DNA from: Sclerodactyla briareus
Lineage: Eukaryota; Echinodermata; Holothuroidea; Dendrochirotida; Sclerodactylidae
Assembly (NCBI GenBank): GCA_026419785.1
Contig: JAODTK010004443.1
Span: 372,001 to 436,000, forward strand
Length of the DNA stretch: 64,000 bases
Direction: 5' to 3'
Positions 25,529 to 39,339 of the stretch are shown here, piece by piece. The notes beneath the pieces are model-generated. The model made no database searches and was not told where the DNA came from. It saw only the letters and a list, made by a program, of their open reading frames with translations. Both the position numbers and the translations under genes were made by a program. Within the stretch, counting starts at the first letter, position 1, and the number at the start of each line of letters is the position of its first letter.

Positions 25529-28319
25529 CAGCCCAAACGGGGGTGACCTGTTAGTATCAAATCAGTTCAACAACCCACCACCCCTCTTGTACATATAAAG
25601 AGTAATCAGGACTCTTCAATCACACAGACATCATCATCATCATTGAGGGTAGTGCTGCACGGGTGGAGAAGAGTCATACCAGGGGACCCTCTGCGGCCAC
25701 GACAAAATGGGGCCATAAAACAGAGGAAGACAGGACAACCAGCCACGCGGCTTCACGAGAAGACAGGAGTTGACAGCCACCGAAAAACACCTGAAGTGAC
25801 AATCCCGCAAGTGGCTAGTACTAGTAGTATGTGGCCAACTCCTCCGAACCTTCACGGAATTTCAGTATTGAGTTGGAAACCCGCCGATACCTGCACGAAA
25901 GGGCCTGTCTAAAACTCTCCAAACTTCTTGCCATGCCTTTGCATAGGGCATAAGGTGCATACGGAGATTAGTACAATGATCTCATTGCGGGTGAAATCAA
26001 CGCAGGCCACTGTAGAGCAACATCAAAGACCCAGCTCTCAGAAACCACACACACACCCACTCTCCCGTCGTGTTCACCTACATGAAATCTACTGACCGCA
26101 GTCTCAATCGCACCAACCTGACCAAGGTCCATTAGGCCGGGGGCATTGGTTTACAATATGGGGGTAGGGGAGGTTTCCACCAATTTCTGGGGGGGGGGGC
26201 ATATTCATTCAATATTGTCTGAAGTATTGGACCGTACAAAAACTGAAATTACACGAACCGACGGATGTTGCTGGCTTGTGCACTGCATCATCAAACCATT
26301 GACAATCAAGGCTCAGTTTTCAGGCGACCGAAAAAAAAAAAACCAATGAGTCGCATGCTCTTCGCAAGGAACCGGAAGTTTATAGTGAACTCAGATGAAA
26401 TAGCCGAGAGAGGATTATATCCTGAAAACTGTTATCATACCGGGACATCCTCACACAGAGGGTTACTACCGGATTTTATAAATTATTTTTCTGTTGCGTC
26501 AACAAGAGGTGAAATGGAAGTAAGTACCAATTTGTTAAAATCGTAAGCACCCGGATACATAGTCTGACGTTTATGGTATGACAGCACGGACTGTTCCTCG
26601 CCGCGCGACCCCTGTTGAACCGTGGCGGGCTCAGGTGGAACGCCCAAGCGTATAATGCCATGGGGTTCATGACTGACTGTCGTCCTGATTCGCGTTTATT
26701 TCAGAGAGGGATATTGAACTCAGCATGGACCACGTGGTAAACCAATTTCTGTCATTGTCGCGTACTGCGATGTTAAGGTAGAGAGCTGTCACTGAGAAAT
26801 GAGCTCTTTTTGGTTTTGGTTTTTTAGGCCCACGAACGAAGTTAATGATTCGAATCGAGGGAGACATCCAGGGTGAATTTACGGGTTAATATCACGGCCT
26901 TATGGAGGTATGAGATATTCAAATTATGAAGTTGCGAGGGGGAGGGGGGCAGTCCATTGGAATCACATAGGGACTAGTTTTCTGCGATTGTGGGTGAGTT
27001 GACATAGGAATGATGAATGTCTCTGTAGAAGTTACAAGAAGGGTTGCAACTTACAAGTTGGTACAGAGGTCATTATTGCTTGCTGTTTCATAGCATGGGT
27101 CATTAGTTCAGGTTGTAGTTCGGTGTGATTTTGTATTGTTGTCGTTGTTGTAACTGGAGTATCGTAGGTAATGTCAGTGATGCTCACTTGAATATGTCAT
27201 TGTTCTATCAGATCTCGAACGCATAATAATACTGAGAACGTCAGAGCAATGAAGTTTCAGTGTTCCATGATGAACAACCAGGGCCTGCATTCTGTAAGCT
27301 TACAGTCATCAATTGGACCAGGGCTGTAGCAACATTTAGCACATGTTGAGCACCAATAAACTTAGTACTCATGACCGAAAAACACCATGATAAGATTAGG
27401 CTGAGAGCAGGAAAGTACCTACTCGAGCTATCGTGGTTATTCAACTGGCGACTGGTTCAACTGGTTTTCATAAATCACATGATAATGCACGACGTTCAGG
27501 CAAGCGATGTACGAGGGCGCAGGCCTTCGAAGAAGATCAGCAGCATATTGATAACAATATTCTTGATATTGTAAGCGCTTTGAACATGTCCCATATGGAG
27601 AGTATTGTTGCGGCATATTTGCCCATTCTTTTGTCCCCTCCAACGAAGAAAATGTGGAAACTAACAGTCACATTTTAGTCACATGATAGGTGTGATAACT
27701 TGAAACTAACACAGCACAATCCAGACATATTTGTGTGCCGGATTCATATACCTACCTGTTTTCACAGACCAATATTTAAATTTAGGTGTATTTCATGAGG
27801 TATCATCTCGCTACACTTTGTTTCATTTCAGCCCAGCCTCGGAAAAGGCAAGAAATTACTACGCGAAGTTGTTTTCTTGTTTACGTATGGAGACATATCT
27901 TGATTTTTTATTCGCATGAAATGAAAGTATGCTCTTAAGATCACTACGCCTACAAAGAGCAGCGCCAAGTTTAGTATTTGATGATGTTGATGATGTTTAC
28001 ATTCCCATTTTTCACCCAAATCATACTGCACCCGTCATGCAAACGACAGCAACCGCCAATGCTCGAGATCAATGTTCACCTACGAAATGACGACCTGTAT
28101 AGGCTTGAAACGGTCTGTCACACGATATTTCAGTAATATGTTCGATTACATTACATCTCTGGGTAACCACACTCCCTCAAATCAACCTCCACTACCATGT
28201 GGGGAGGGAGAACTAACTATTACCGCGGAATTTGAAAACCAACCGCTGAATGGAGCAAAAAATGCAACCTCTCTTGTCACTTTAACAGGTTTAAGGCAAC
28301 TTTCGAAATAGTTTTACGC
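25529..28319. other. Intergenic, no gene recognised
   Basis: Includes a 10-G run (26,190) and several overlapping 60-90 codon frames (25,643-25,912; 26,265-26,546; 27,433-27,678) without recognisable domains. Given the frameshift rate in foxD, broken exons cannot be excluded. Confidence 0.45.
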
Positions 28320-28900
28320 CGAACGTTTTTATTCTCATTTTCTGTTCAATATCGAAGTTTTCCTCTCCCAGACTTTGTTCAAGAAGACTTGTATGATCAC
28401 TTTGATGTTAGTCTGTTTGTCTGTCTGTCCCCGTCCGTTGTCCGTATGTGCCCGTTTCTATATCTCCTGACCGTCAGACCGTGAAAGCCGTCATATGCTG
28501 AAGTTTTGTTTTAGGGTAATGGTGAAGAGTTGTCGATTGTGCATCCACTTTTCGTCTCAAATGACCACACCAAGTTGCATGAATTTGAAAATTGGCCCGA
28601 AAACAGAGTATATAACAACTATAAAGTGTACATGAACTGATTAGATTTTTGGCATTATATGTGCTAATTAAGTAATTAGTCTATTTGTATGATGTATGCG
28701 TTTTTTAAAAGTTTGTTGGATTCTCACGAAACTTGGTGGTACATCTATAGTCCCGATAAAGTTACAATAGGGTCGAGGTTCATCAAAGGTCAATTAATTG
28801 TGACTATTTGCAGTATAGTCTAATTTGTTCAATAATGCGGATTTTTAGAGTCTGTTGAATTTCCAAGAAACTTGGTGGAGCCGGTACAACACCAAACAAA
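28320..28900 (+). repeat. Degenerate dispersed repeat with GTCTGTCTGTCC run
   Basis: A TCTGTTTGTCTGTCTGTCC run at about 28,413 is followed by two units with GTTGGATTCTCACGAAACTTGGTGG (28,714) and GTTGAATTTCCAAGAAACTTGGTGG (28,853), about 139 bp apart. The same phrase appears in 53,446-54,190 and near 63,800. No frame stays open across it. Confidence 0.6.
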
Positions 28901-31900
28901 CAAACCCGTCAACTTGATAAATTCACAGCAGATCAGAACTAAATTAAACTGAACCAAACTAACTTGAACACTCTCCCTAATCAACTGCTGAAACCACCGA
29001 TCGCGCCAACCAGGCGAGACACTAAGGCGGATCGCTTTGTTTGGGTATACATTAACTGTTGTACAATTTATATCTATTGTTTATTCTCCTCCATGCCCAA
29101 TGCCTTAATGCTTTGTTTCTAATCATTCAACTATTTTTCCTCGAACGTTCATTTATATATCGGTATGTGTTTCTCATGCTTTATGGTTTATCTGTTTATA
29201 CAAGCCCTGGGGGAGATTAGCTTTCAAGCTAAACGATTTTAGCCCTTAAGTTTTTAAATATTAAAATAAAATAAAAAGAAATGCCTGCATTTTTGCATTT
29301 GTTAGATGGTAAAAATAATTTTAGTGGAAATTATGTTGACTATTTCTCTGAACATCATTCAACTGCACTCTCAAGACAGCATGTAGGAATTATACACTTG
29401 CCTGAACAGCACGCGTTCATTCCTCAGACTTTAACCAATTAAACTTAACACGTTCATTCGTTATTTAACAATTACCTATAGCAGTACGTTAAGTAATGTG
29501 GACACTGCGTTCAACAACGTTTCAAACGTGATGTCAAAATAGTGCTGAAAGTCCTGAACATTGTGTTTAGAGCATCGGAACTACTACGCACAGCGCCACC
29601 CGTTATTGACTACCGATATTCTGCTCATGTGATACGATCGTCACATAAATAACTTATTATTCATGACTACATCAATATGCCGCTCCTCGCATATCAGTGT
29701 ATGCTTAGCCCCATTTAAAAACCAGTTTTATGATCGCGAGGGAAGTACCTACGGCCTCTACAAGAACACCTTTATTTTTCGTGATTCTGGTCGTGCTATT
29801 CTAGTGGTGAAACCACGGCACAATGGACACATGGTATATTTGCGGCACATCAAAGGCCCCTTAAAGTACATAATGAGAAGAAGTACGGTCATAAAATATG
29901 TAAAGTATTGCTTTCATTACGAATGGTGATATCCCACATTGAGCGAAATGCTACGGAATGAAAAGAATACGAAATGGTTTGGTTTTCGATGCGGTAGTCA
30001 CAATGTCAGCGTATCCAATGCGGCACTTTTCTGTTTGCCTTGGAAAATATATATCATGATTTATTTATTATTATTTATTTATTTATTATTTATTTATTTA
30101 TTTATTTATTATTTATTTATTTATTATTATCATTATTTAGTGTAGTCTGAACTCAGGTTAATGTCCGTTCAAAAATTCGATGGCTTGCGTTCGGTAAGTA
30201 TTCTTGAATCTTGAAGGAAGTGTGTTTTTATGGATGAAATGGGGATGAGAGGATAAGAATATGATAGCAACCATGTGAACGTTAACAAAAATGAATGAAC
30301 GATATGGGGCTATGAAAACCAGTTGGTTGTGTATATTTATGCGCGGAGGAAAAATCAGAAAACAAGAAAGTTCCACATACAGAGATGGATATGACTTTAC
30401 GCCTCATATTGTATCATATAAAAACCTAGTGGCGCGCGAGTGCACCTCATTTATCTGGTAACGCGGGATACTGGATTGTTTCCCTGCACCATTGCTCATG
30501 CAAAGCAACGCGCCCAACGTCCGTACACTAGCTCTGTTTGGGTGTTCATTCGCTAAACATGATTAGAGTACAGTCGCGTTTGGGCGTGCTTATAGGAACA
30601 TACGTATTTAGTGACTTCAGTGGGACTAGCGTTTAATGTATAAACTATGGTTCTTTAATGACGAACGTTCAACTAACAACTTCATTTTGCGGCATTTTGT
30701 TGGATGATTGGAAGAATCCGGTATGATATCGCCGCAGATCATTTACTATCAGCCGGTCCAAACCGTTGCATGCTGCCGATGAGGAGCCTTCACTACAACA
30801 TACAGTTGCCCTAATGGATACCGATGTATGAGACGTGATGTCTAAGTGTCCTGAATGAAATGTTCAACCAAGATTCGTTTCATGATTTCAAATTTGTACG
30901 AAGGCTAACCAGTAATCGATATCATATGCTTCTTGCAAGTCAGCAGTTTGTTGTAAGGACCAGAATTAACTGACTTGCTTCCTCCCTCTTTCACTTCCGG
31001 GGTGTCATGCGATCTGCATCTCCTCCATTTTGTTTTCACTTTGACCGTTCTCCTTCTTTCGAGTTCTTCGTTTTATGAAAACTACGTCTCAGGTTATCAC
31101 CCTTCTTGAGTGATTCAGTCTGATATAGAGCACATTATATCTCAGTAACATATAAGTATGTGTGTGTCCATGATTTAATTCAATGCGCTTCCTGTAGCAT
31201 CATTCAAAATTCACACCATAATCTAATTTCCATAAATCTGTTTAGTAAAGGTTTGTTTGCAACAAATTGAACGGAAATAATTAAGAACAGAAATACATTC
31301 TCTCACTTTTACTTGTCAGGTGAGTTTGGGCACATTTGCCTATAGTCTGTCTGACGCTAAGGGCAATGTCGTGCATATAAGTTATCTTAGATAACATATA
31401 CGATCAGCTATAAGTAATATCTGCTTCTTCGACTTGACATTAAAATGATGACAAAGCTTGTTTACCGATTCAGTCTAACTCCATCCCAATTAGACAGCAC
31501 ACTCGAAATATTTAAATGATCACTTCTCCTCTAATTTTCACAACTCCTTCTGATCGAATATCTTGGTTTTTCATTTTTTGCATACTTTTTTATGACTCGA
31601 AAACCAATTGCCCCAGCATATAAGGAATGGTATCCGAATAACATCCAAGGGTACTCGCTTTCTATGTTCCTTTAACGAATGCGAATAAGTACACGCTCCA
31701 AAAAACAGCATTAGTTTCCCGAATGTAAACAAGTTTTCTTTGCACTAGCTAAATTGAAAAAAGAGGGAAATTGGTTATGCGTGATTGAACTCACCGCCCA
31801 GGTTTTCATCCATTGTGTGTATATAGGTCGATATCAAGTCGTTCGTTTTTTCTATGAGACTATATCCCTGGATGTTTTAGATTTTATTCGTGATTCGGTT

Positions 31901-34744
31901 CCGTAGCAGCAAACGCGGCGTTTGTCCGTTCTATCCTCCCAAACCGTCTATTCCAGATAAATTAACGAGTATTGTTTAATTGGGCTACAGTCTCTTCAAG
32001 CAGAAGAGAAGCTTCTAACGCTCAGAAATAATATTTGAGAAAACCTCCCTCAAAATAGGTTAAGGCGCTCGGTGTAGCGTGAGGGAAAGAGTGTGATTAG
32101 GTTATTACGCTGGATCAGAGCGAACAATAACATGTTGCTTTAAAAAGAAGCGCAGCCTGAAGCAACGTGTTAAAAAGTACAACTCGCCTGAAAGGGCTCT
32201 CTGCGCCGGTCGATGATTGAAGGAAGAATCGACAAACGAGGAATTGAAATGATTTGATCGTGTAAAGTCCGTAATAACGGGGCGAGTAAGTTGGTATATA
32301 CCTGGAAATAAAATTCGCCAGTGTGATGCGCTCTAGTTGTCAAAATCAATACCCGGACTGTGTTAGTTGTTGCTGGGCTGTACGTGTGTGTGTTGGTACC
32401 AGCTAAGGCAGGAAATGCCGTTGTATTCTGTATCAAGCCCAATAGTGCATTGGCCTAGATGCAACGCACGGTTGTTACATATTCGCTTTGCAAACGTGGC
32501 CTATTATATCTTGATGGAGGTCAGGAAAACCCACTTATTTGGCTTTATATTAAATAACATTATAGAAGACTCAATATACTCAGGATGAAAATCGTTGATT
32601 ATCTAGTGAACTCTTCCTGCTCTGGGGTGGAATTTCTGTTCTCAGAGATTTTTAGCGATTTTTACCAACTATTTGAATGTACATTACATTATCATAATAT
32701 TTTTTTCCAGTCGGAAGACCATTCACGATACGCCTGTTCACAGCTACAGTTTGTGAGATAATGATACAATTGTGTCAAAGATCATAGGGGTACCCTGGCC
32801 GTAAGAAGTTGCACAAACAGTGTGCAAAACGTTTTTTTTTTTTTTTAACTCCCCTGATGAAAACTTCACGTCCCACCAGCACAAACTACAGGGACATTCC
32901 ACAGTTACTAATAAACCAAAATATTTGTAAAAACATGAGGATTATTTAACGGTTTCTTAAGGGAGAAAGGTGGACAGTTTACAAATACTAGGTTATGGGA
33001 ATCACGTCTATACCCTGAGCTATTCAGTGGTGAGAATGCACACTCACAATTGTGAACAGGCTTATTATTTCGATAGCAATGTCACATAGCTGTAGTATCA
33101 TCAGTATTCTCAAAAACCTAAGCAGTACAGATTCAATCATTGGGGTCATTTATAGAAGTCTGTAGTATAGTGAATGACAGCGAACAGATCCTAGAGCAAC
33201 ATTGCTAGTCACTTCCGTCGTCTCCTAATGTTTATACTTACTTCCGGTCCAAAACACTCTCATCAATCACAACTTACTTTAGATTATTGTCTTTAACATT
33301 GAGAGAAAACAAAATAATGTTTTTATTGGCTTAATAGCAATTCGATAGTTTTACTTCTTTGAAAGTGATGTTATTGGCACAATGTGAAATTTGGCATAAA
33401 AAATGTAGGGCCTATATCGCGTTAGTACGTATTCCCCACTGTGTAAGTTCGATAGTTGTCAAAATACTCCAGAATAAATAGGTACCGGTATATGAGGCTT
33501 ATCACCTCCCTTTAATGGGCATAGTCAGAAAAATGAGGCTTAAACTTGCCAGAAAGATCTCTGTGGGCCTAGGCCATGACGACACAGTATAAAATTGTCC
33601 AGGGTCTAAAGAACATACTGTCATTGGGCAAACTGTCAACTGTCATTGGTGGTTGATCTACGGATTTCATCCTCGATATCACAGGCCTGAATCATCAGTC
33701 CGTCAGTCCGTGAGATTCTCCTATTCGGGAGAATGAAATTGTCGCCTGTTTGGAAAATTGAATTATTCATGAGACTGCCCATGTGTTTGTTCCCCCCACA
33801 ACGCAACGGTTAATCCATATGGAAACATACAGGAGTCATTCATTTTCACTTCTCTTGAAATTTCGTCCAGTCCGAGTCTTTTTTGTGTGTGGCATATCCA
33901 GGATCCTTGTTGTCCAGCAACAAACAAGAACGCAAGTATGCGTAGTGATTCATTGCCATTCCATGAGTAATATCCAACTTATGTAACAAAGGGAGACTTC
34001 AAATCTTTCAAAATCTGAATATTCATTTTGAGGAGGCACGGAGCAGAATAATTGACTTATCACACACCAATGTCACGTGTAAATGTGATTGACTCGGGTG
34101 TAGAAATATATCATTTTTGTTCGTAATTGGTAGCGATTATCATTTAGTGGTTTTAATAGTATTACCGGAGATTTCCGAGATCCCTGAACATAGCAACACC
34201 TTCAAGGCACTAAGTGAGTAAATCTACAGTTGCCAACCTAATCTTGCATAATGTTGACACATTTTGCAAACGGCAAAAAAAAAAAAAAATTATCATGAAG
34301 CACGAGAGGTACACACGCCTAACAGGGGGGGGGGGGCACCAGGATTCGCCTGGAGTGGGAGGAAGTGAGCAAGGTGTCGACACGCAGACCTCCCTCCCCT
34401 TCTCATTTTCTCTTTCCAAGATGTCTATTTGAGAAAATTCTTGAATAATTCACACGTAAGCATACCCAATCGGGCTCTTCAACGAAATCAGACAAATAAA
34501 TTGTCGGTGGTGGGGGAGCTGAATGAACCAATAAATTTTGGGAGGACTTAATAGCGAGAAGTTCAAGTATCTTTGTGTGTCCTTGGCTGGACATGTGATA
34601 ACAAAATTACCACAGTAAGCTGGCTATTGGGACACTTCAGGGACCCCAGAGGAAGATTTTTGTGAACTGGTTTAATAGACTGCAGTTACTGTATTGTCTA
34701 CTTCTGTGTGTACATGGAAGGTTGGGTCCAGTGGTAGCCACACC
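28901..34744. other. Intergenic, mostly unique AT-rich DNA
   Basis: Apart from the TTTA microsatellite (30,059-30,142), a T16 run (32,830) and an A/G homopolymer pair (34,275-34,335), I see no repeat or gene. Confidence 0.5.
30059..30142 (+). repeat. (TTTA/TTA)n microsatellite
   Basis: Runs of TTTATTTATTATT over about 80 bp. Confidence 0.97.
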
Positions 34745-35400
34745 GACGAACAAAACTCCCTTCACGCTAATCCTCCCAAATGTTTCAGTGCCGAGAAGTC
34801 AATATCGAACATGAATCATCAGCTTTTTGGAGCCGCTTCACTCATGCAGAGGACATAAGTGGAGATCGACTACTGACAATCGACTCATTGGTTTGTGGCC
34901 TGCAACACGACGAGCCTGGTCGTTACGAGAACTCACTCATAAGGTCACAAAGTCATTAGATCAGATGAGGTCAAAAGGTCAAAGGACATCGGAGTAGGTC
35001 ACCAGATGTAGATTGCATAGACGAAACAAAAACTCCATTACGCCAACCCCCTAAATGTTTCGTTGCGAAGATATATGAAGATTTGAAATTTATCAGTGTT
35101 TCAGAGGCTGTTTACCCTTTACAGAGGACATAGCTTGATATAGCGTATGATAGCAGTGTTTTATTACGTCTTATTATTACGACTCATTGGTTGGTTGCAA
35201 TAAGACGAGTTGGGGTCTCACGAAAATGACCCAGACGGTCACAAGGTCATTAGGTAAAATAAGGTCGAAGGGTCGAATGAGGTCAAAGTAGGTCACCAGA
35301 TGTAGTTCACCTAGATGAACAAAACTTTTCATTACAACATTGCTCTGAAATGTCTCGTTGCCAAGATATAGAAGGATTATCCTATGGTGACCTTCATGAC
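34745..35400 (+). repeat. Tandem repeat, ~285-bp unit, about 2.3 copies, with AGGTCA clusters
   Basis: GACGAACAAAACTCC (34,745), GACGAAACAAAAACTCC (35,020) and GATGAACAAAACTTTTC (35,314) mark unit starts about 275-293 bp apart. Shared inner landmarks are AGAGGACATA, GACTCATTGGTT, AAGGTCATTAG and AGTAGGTCACCAGATGTAG. Each unit ends in a cluster of GGTCA/AGGTCAAA motifs. Confidence 0.85.
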
Positions 35401-36001
35401 CTGACCTGACACCAAAAACAATGGCGTTAATCCTCACTATAGTGCAACCCACATACCTAATATGAACTTATAGATACTTGCCATCATTAGAAATCGTGCC
35501 CTGCCGTGACCTTGGATGACCTTGAACTGGCATTAGAAACAATGGGGTTCATCCTCACCACCCACGTGCGTAATTGGAACTTGATACCTGTTTGCGTTCG
35601 TTAGATATCGTGCTGATATCGTCACACAGACACCACACATACGACGAAATGAATGCTAGGATTCATTGTGCCTTCGGCACTGAATCAAAACGCTTGGCTT
35701 GGACTGGTAGTGTCAATGTGGAATTCGAGATATTCGAATAAGAATAGCCTACTTAGGGAGGTAGCTCTTGGGATATATTTGTCACAGTCGTTCCGCGCAA
35801 ACTCGCTCCAGTTGTTAATAGTTAGGGTAACTAACTGAACATTCAATAACGTCAATACAGGTAACACATGCCAGGGAAACATACATAAATGTGATCATCG
35901 ACCTAATTTTGAATTACTCGAACAGCGCAGGGTGTCATCAAATGGGAACGACTGTTTTGTATCTAATGATCTGCAGGCAATGTTTATTCATATCTGTATT
36001 A

Positions 36002-36290
36002 GGAGGCGGATTCGCTCAGTCGGTAGAGCTCCGGACTTAAGATCAATAGATTGCGAGTTCGAATCCCAGTGAAAGCCCGAGAGCTCTTTCCGCAGTGCTG
36101 TTAGACAAGGCATGTCTCCTCGAATTCTCACGCTACCCACGTGTAAAAGTGGGTACCTGCGAGGTAAGGGAAGTAGGCGCCGCTGCCTTTGCTGCGAGGG
36201 GTGTAGTAGGTCGTGAGCGAACGTTCACCCTGGGTGGTACAAGCCAGGTTGTCAGCAGGTTACCAATGACCAAGGGATTCGGTCGCTAGT
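36002..36290 (+). mobile_element. tRNA-derived SINE, copy 2 (3' part decayed)
   Basis: GGAGGCGGATTCGCTCAGTCGG and GCGAGTTCGAATCCCA give the A and B boxes. CTCTTTCCGCAGTGCTG, AAGGCATGTCTCCTCGA and ACGCTACCCACGTGTAAAAG follow, matching copy 1. The L2-like tail is not clearly kept; the match fades after about 36,165 and the stated end is approximate. Confidence 0.75.
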
Positions 36291-38479
36291 CGTGTGAAGA
36301 GGCACTTCTTGATACAATACTATAAACCGGAACCCTCAATCTTAATCTTATTAACATAACGATTCTCCCGAACAGGATAATCTCATAATTCTCCGAACAG
36401 GATAATCTCTCAGACTGATCATAGGATATGACTTACAGAGGGAGGGGGGGGGGGTTCGAATTCTCGTCACAAACAGACACATGAAACTGGCATCTTGAAG
36501 TAGGCCTATACTGTACAGAGAAGAGCCATGTCTCAATGTCCAATGAAAGTAATGTACTTCTCCCGGAGAGTATTATGCCAACGTTCTTGTGAATATGCCA
36601 AATGACTCGAAATTATTCTGAAATATCCCGTATTATTCGCAGCACATGCAGGGTATCAAATTTTATTCAATGGACTCGACTAGACTAGAATCGATCGAAC
36701 TGATTAGCTCAAACTTTACTATATGTATGCCCATAGCTCGCGCCAACCCATAGCAAATTATGACAGCTATCATTGACCACGAAAAACGTGTCTACAGCCA
36801 CGAGTACGACTACGAGTAGTGTGTATAGCGTGCAAGGATTATAATAGCGACGCTATTGTATTGAAACAATGTAGGCCTAGTCAATAGGGCGGAAGAATGG
36901 TAGAGTGGTATCAGTGACGATTTGCAAGCAAACTAATTCCAGCAATCACCGGACTTTTTTTCCTTAGGTGGTTGTACTCGCAATTGAGATGGACAAAGTC
37001 TCGGTCTTCACTTCCTGGATCCGGAGCGATATGTTAACTGCTTGGCAGCATGACTTGTGACATTGTTTACATTCTCACAATCGTTCGGCAATTGAGCAGT
37101 GTTGGAAGAATAGAATATGATCACATCAAGAAGGTCGTTCTTTTGTCTTTCCCCATGTTTCTCCAGAAAAAATAGTGGTATATTTGTGAATGGGAATAAT
37201 AAACCGCTACGCCTCGGAATTTCCTAACCTCCTATTTTGACGTCACCCCTTAGGTTCTGTTAGTTCTGCAACAAAAGCCCTCCTATCTGTTCATTATTCC
37301 TATACCCATTCAGTCATCCTAATATGTTACTCATACATAACTAAGCGGCGTTTGTCCAATTGTTATAGTAACGTAGATTTGTCATAAGACTGTAAAATGA
37401 TGAAATTTAAATTCGCCACATGAAATATTCTTCGAATTGCATACATCGGAGTTAAGTGGGACACGTCAATAGAAAATACCAGCAGAGGGGTCGCGTCTTG
37501 GAAATAAAACGAACAATATACAAATAAGAACGGATAATCATATTTCACGATTGATTCACATCGATAGATATTTGATTACGAGACCGCGTAGATTTGCTTT
37601 AGTAAACCGATACCCAAATCACGAAGCTTTGGAACACGGGAATCGGTTTAAATAGAAGCAGATGTATAATAATTAGTTTAGAAATGGGACTTTGCTTCCT
37701 GTGTTACATTATTATTTCATAAACAGAAATCTTAACGAAATCAACGACTAAAAACGAATGTAAATCTTTATAAATTATATTTTCCACTCACAGTGTTAGA
37801 TAGAAATAACTGGAGCAGAACAGTTGCTTCAGCATGCCTGATGTTCAACTTATTCGTGCCGTGCGTCAAAAGATTCATCTGGAGACAGGATAAGGGTCTG
37901 TAGATTTATGGCGATTAGTACAATTAATTAGTCTACATATTTTTGTGCGTGTAGGATTATACTGGTCGCCGTAAAGGCTGGACAGAATAGGCATACTTTT
38001 TTTGCCCCTATCATATCAACACGTTACCGGTACCATTCGTGGTGCAGTATTTTATTATCAGGCGATGCCCACTAATCTTCGAGAAGCCTGTGTATGTTTT
38101 ATTTCCTAATTCTTACAGGTATTCTTTGTACTAGGGTACACCCCGGATGTTGCTCTATGACATACGAATATCGACTTTTTGTGAAGACTTTTTTGTGACA
38201 ACTATGCCAAATAAATATTCCAAGTCAATAATACAGTGTGCAATAATATGAGGTATGTATGCATGTGTTTGCATGTGTGTGAGGTAGAGACGAGGGGCGG
38301 GGGAGGGGGAAGACCCCGACGAACAAATTGCTGGCGATTCGGCGATTTGTGAAATACTGTTGTCCCGCATCCCTTCCATGAAGTATTGTTTGAAAGTTTT
38401 GTGATTCGACAAATCTACATTGCTGTTCATTATAGTTCGCCGATCAATTTATGGTGGGGCTAAGAAGCAAAGGTTGAAT
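36291..38479. other. Intergenic, no gene recognised
   Basis: A short direct repeat AACAGGATAATCTC occurs at about 36,372 and 36,396 and a 10-G run at 36,447. Nothing else is supported. Confidence 0.5.
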
Positions 38480-38576
38480 ACATACAGACATACATACATA
38501 CATAATACATACAGACATACATACATACATACATACATACATACATACATACATAAATACATACATACATACATTA
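38480..38576 (+). repeat. (CATA)n microsatellite
   Basis: CATACATACATACATA with occasional CAGA variants. It is the same motif as in 16,060-16,125. Confidence 0.97.
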
Positions 38577-39057
38577 ATGTTGTAGGAAGAACGGAGAGTA
38601 TAGTACCAGAAGAATGACATAACAAACAATGCTTTCGACACTCTGTCAAGAAAGAACAAAATAATAGGCCGGAAACAAATCCAAATTTCAAAGCTCTGAT
38701 GAAGAATATTTTCTATTACAATTGCGAACTGCATTTGGGGCACACCGAAAGAATTTGATCACAAAAATGGACGCTTTCTCGTAGGAGACTACTTTGCAAT
38801 GTTCTAACATAAAAATCAGATGGACAAACAATTGGTTATCAAAGAATGATAATCGGATCGTCCACAGTAGCACATAGGAGATTGAAAATTCGGCGATACG
38901 TTGACAAGGAGACAGGAGGATGCTCCAGGAAAGATATTCTAAAGAGAAGCATGAGAAATATGCCTGAAAGCAGAGGTGGGAGACTCTGATACCTGCTCGA
39001 GAAGAAAGTCGCAATTCAAGACCTCAACCTTAACAGTTTCGAGGAAGTTATAAACCT

Positions 39058-39061
39058 GCCG

Positions 39062-39097
<36 letters not shown>

Positions 39098-39187
39098 GTA
39101 TTATATATTATTATTATTATTATTATATTATTATATTATTATTATTATTATTATTATTATATTATTATATTATTATTATTATATTAA
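39058..39187 (+). repeat. (CTA)n followed by (TTA)n microsatellite
   Basis: CTACTACTACTACTACTACT to about 39,096, then TATTATTATTATTA with interruptions to 39,187. Confidence 0.97.
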
Positions 39188-39339
39188 ACAATGGCACAGT
39201 AGCAACAACCCTGCCAATATATCAGTACTGTACTGATAGTATGCTACTACAAGTAAATGTGTGTTTTTGATTGGTCATTCCAATGTGCATCCGAAAATGA
39301 TTGTAGTGACCAACGTCATACCCCCTAATCAACTAATCA

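Noticed and set aside
25643..25912. Basic 89-codon frame considered as a LINE C-terminal fragment
   Set aside because: None of the conserved reverse-transcriptase or C-terminal motifs could be identified in any frame.
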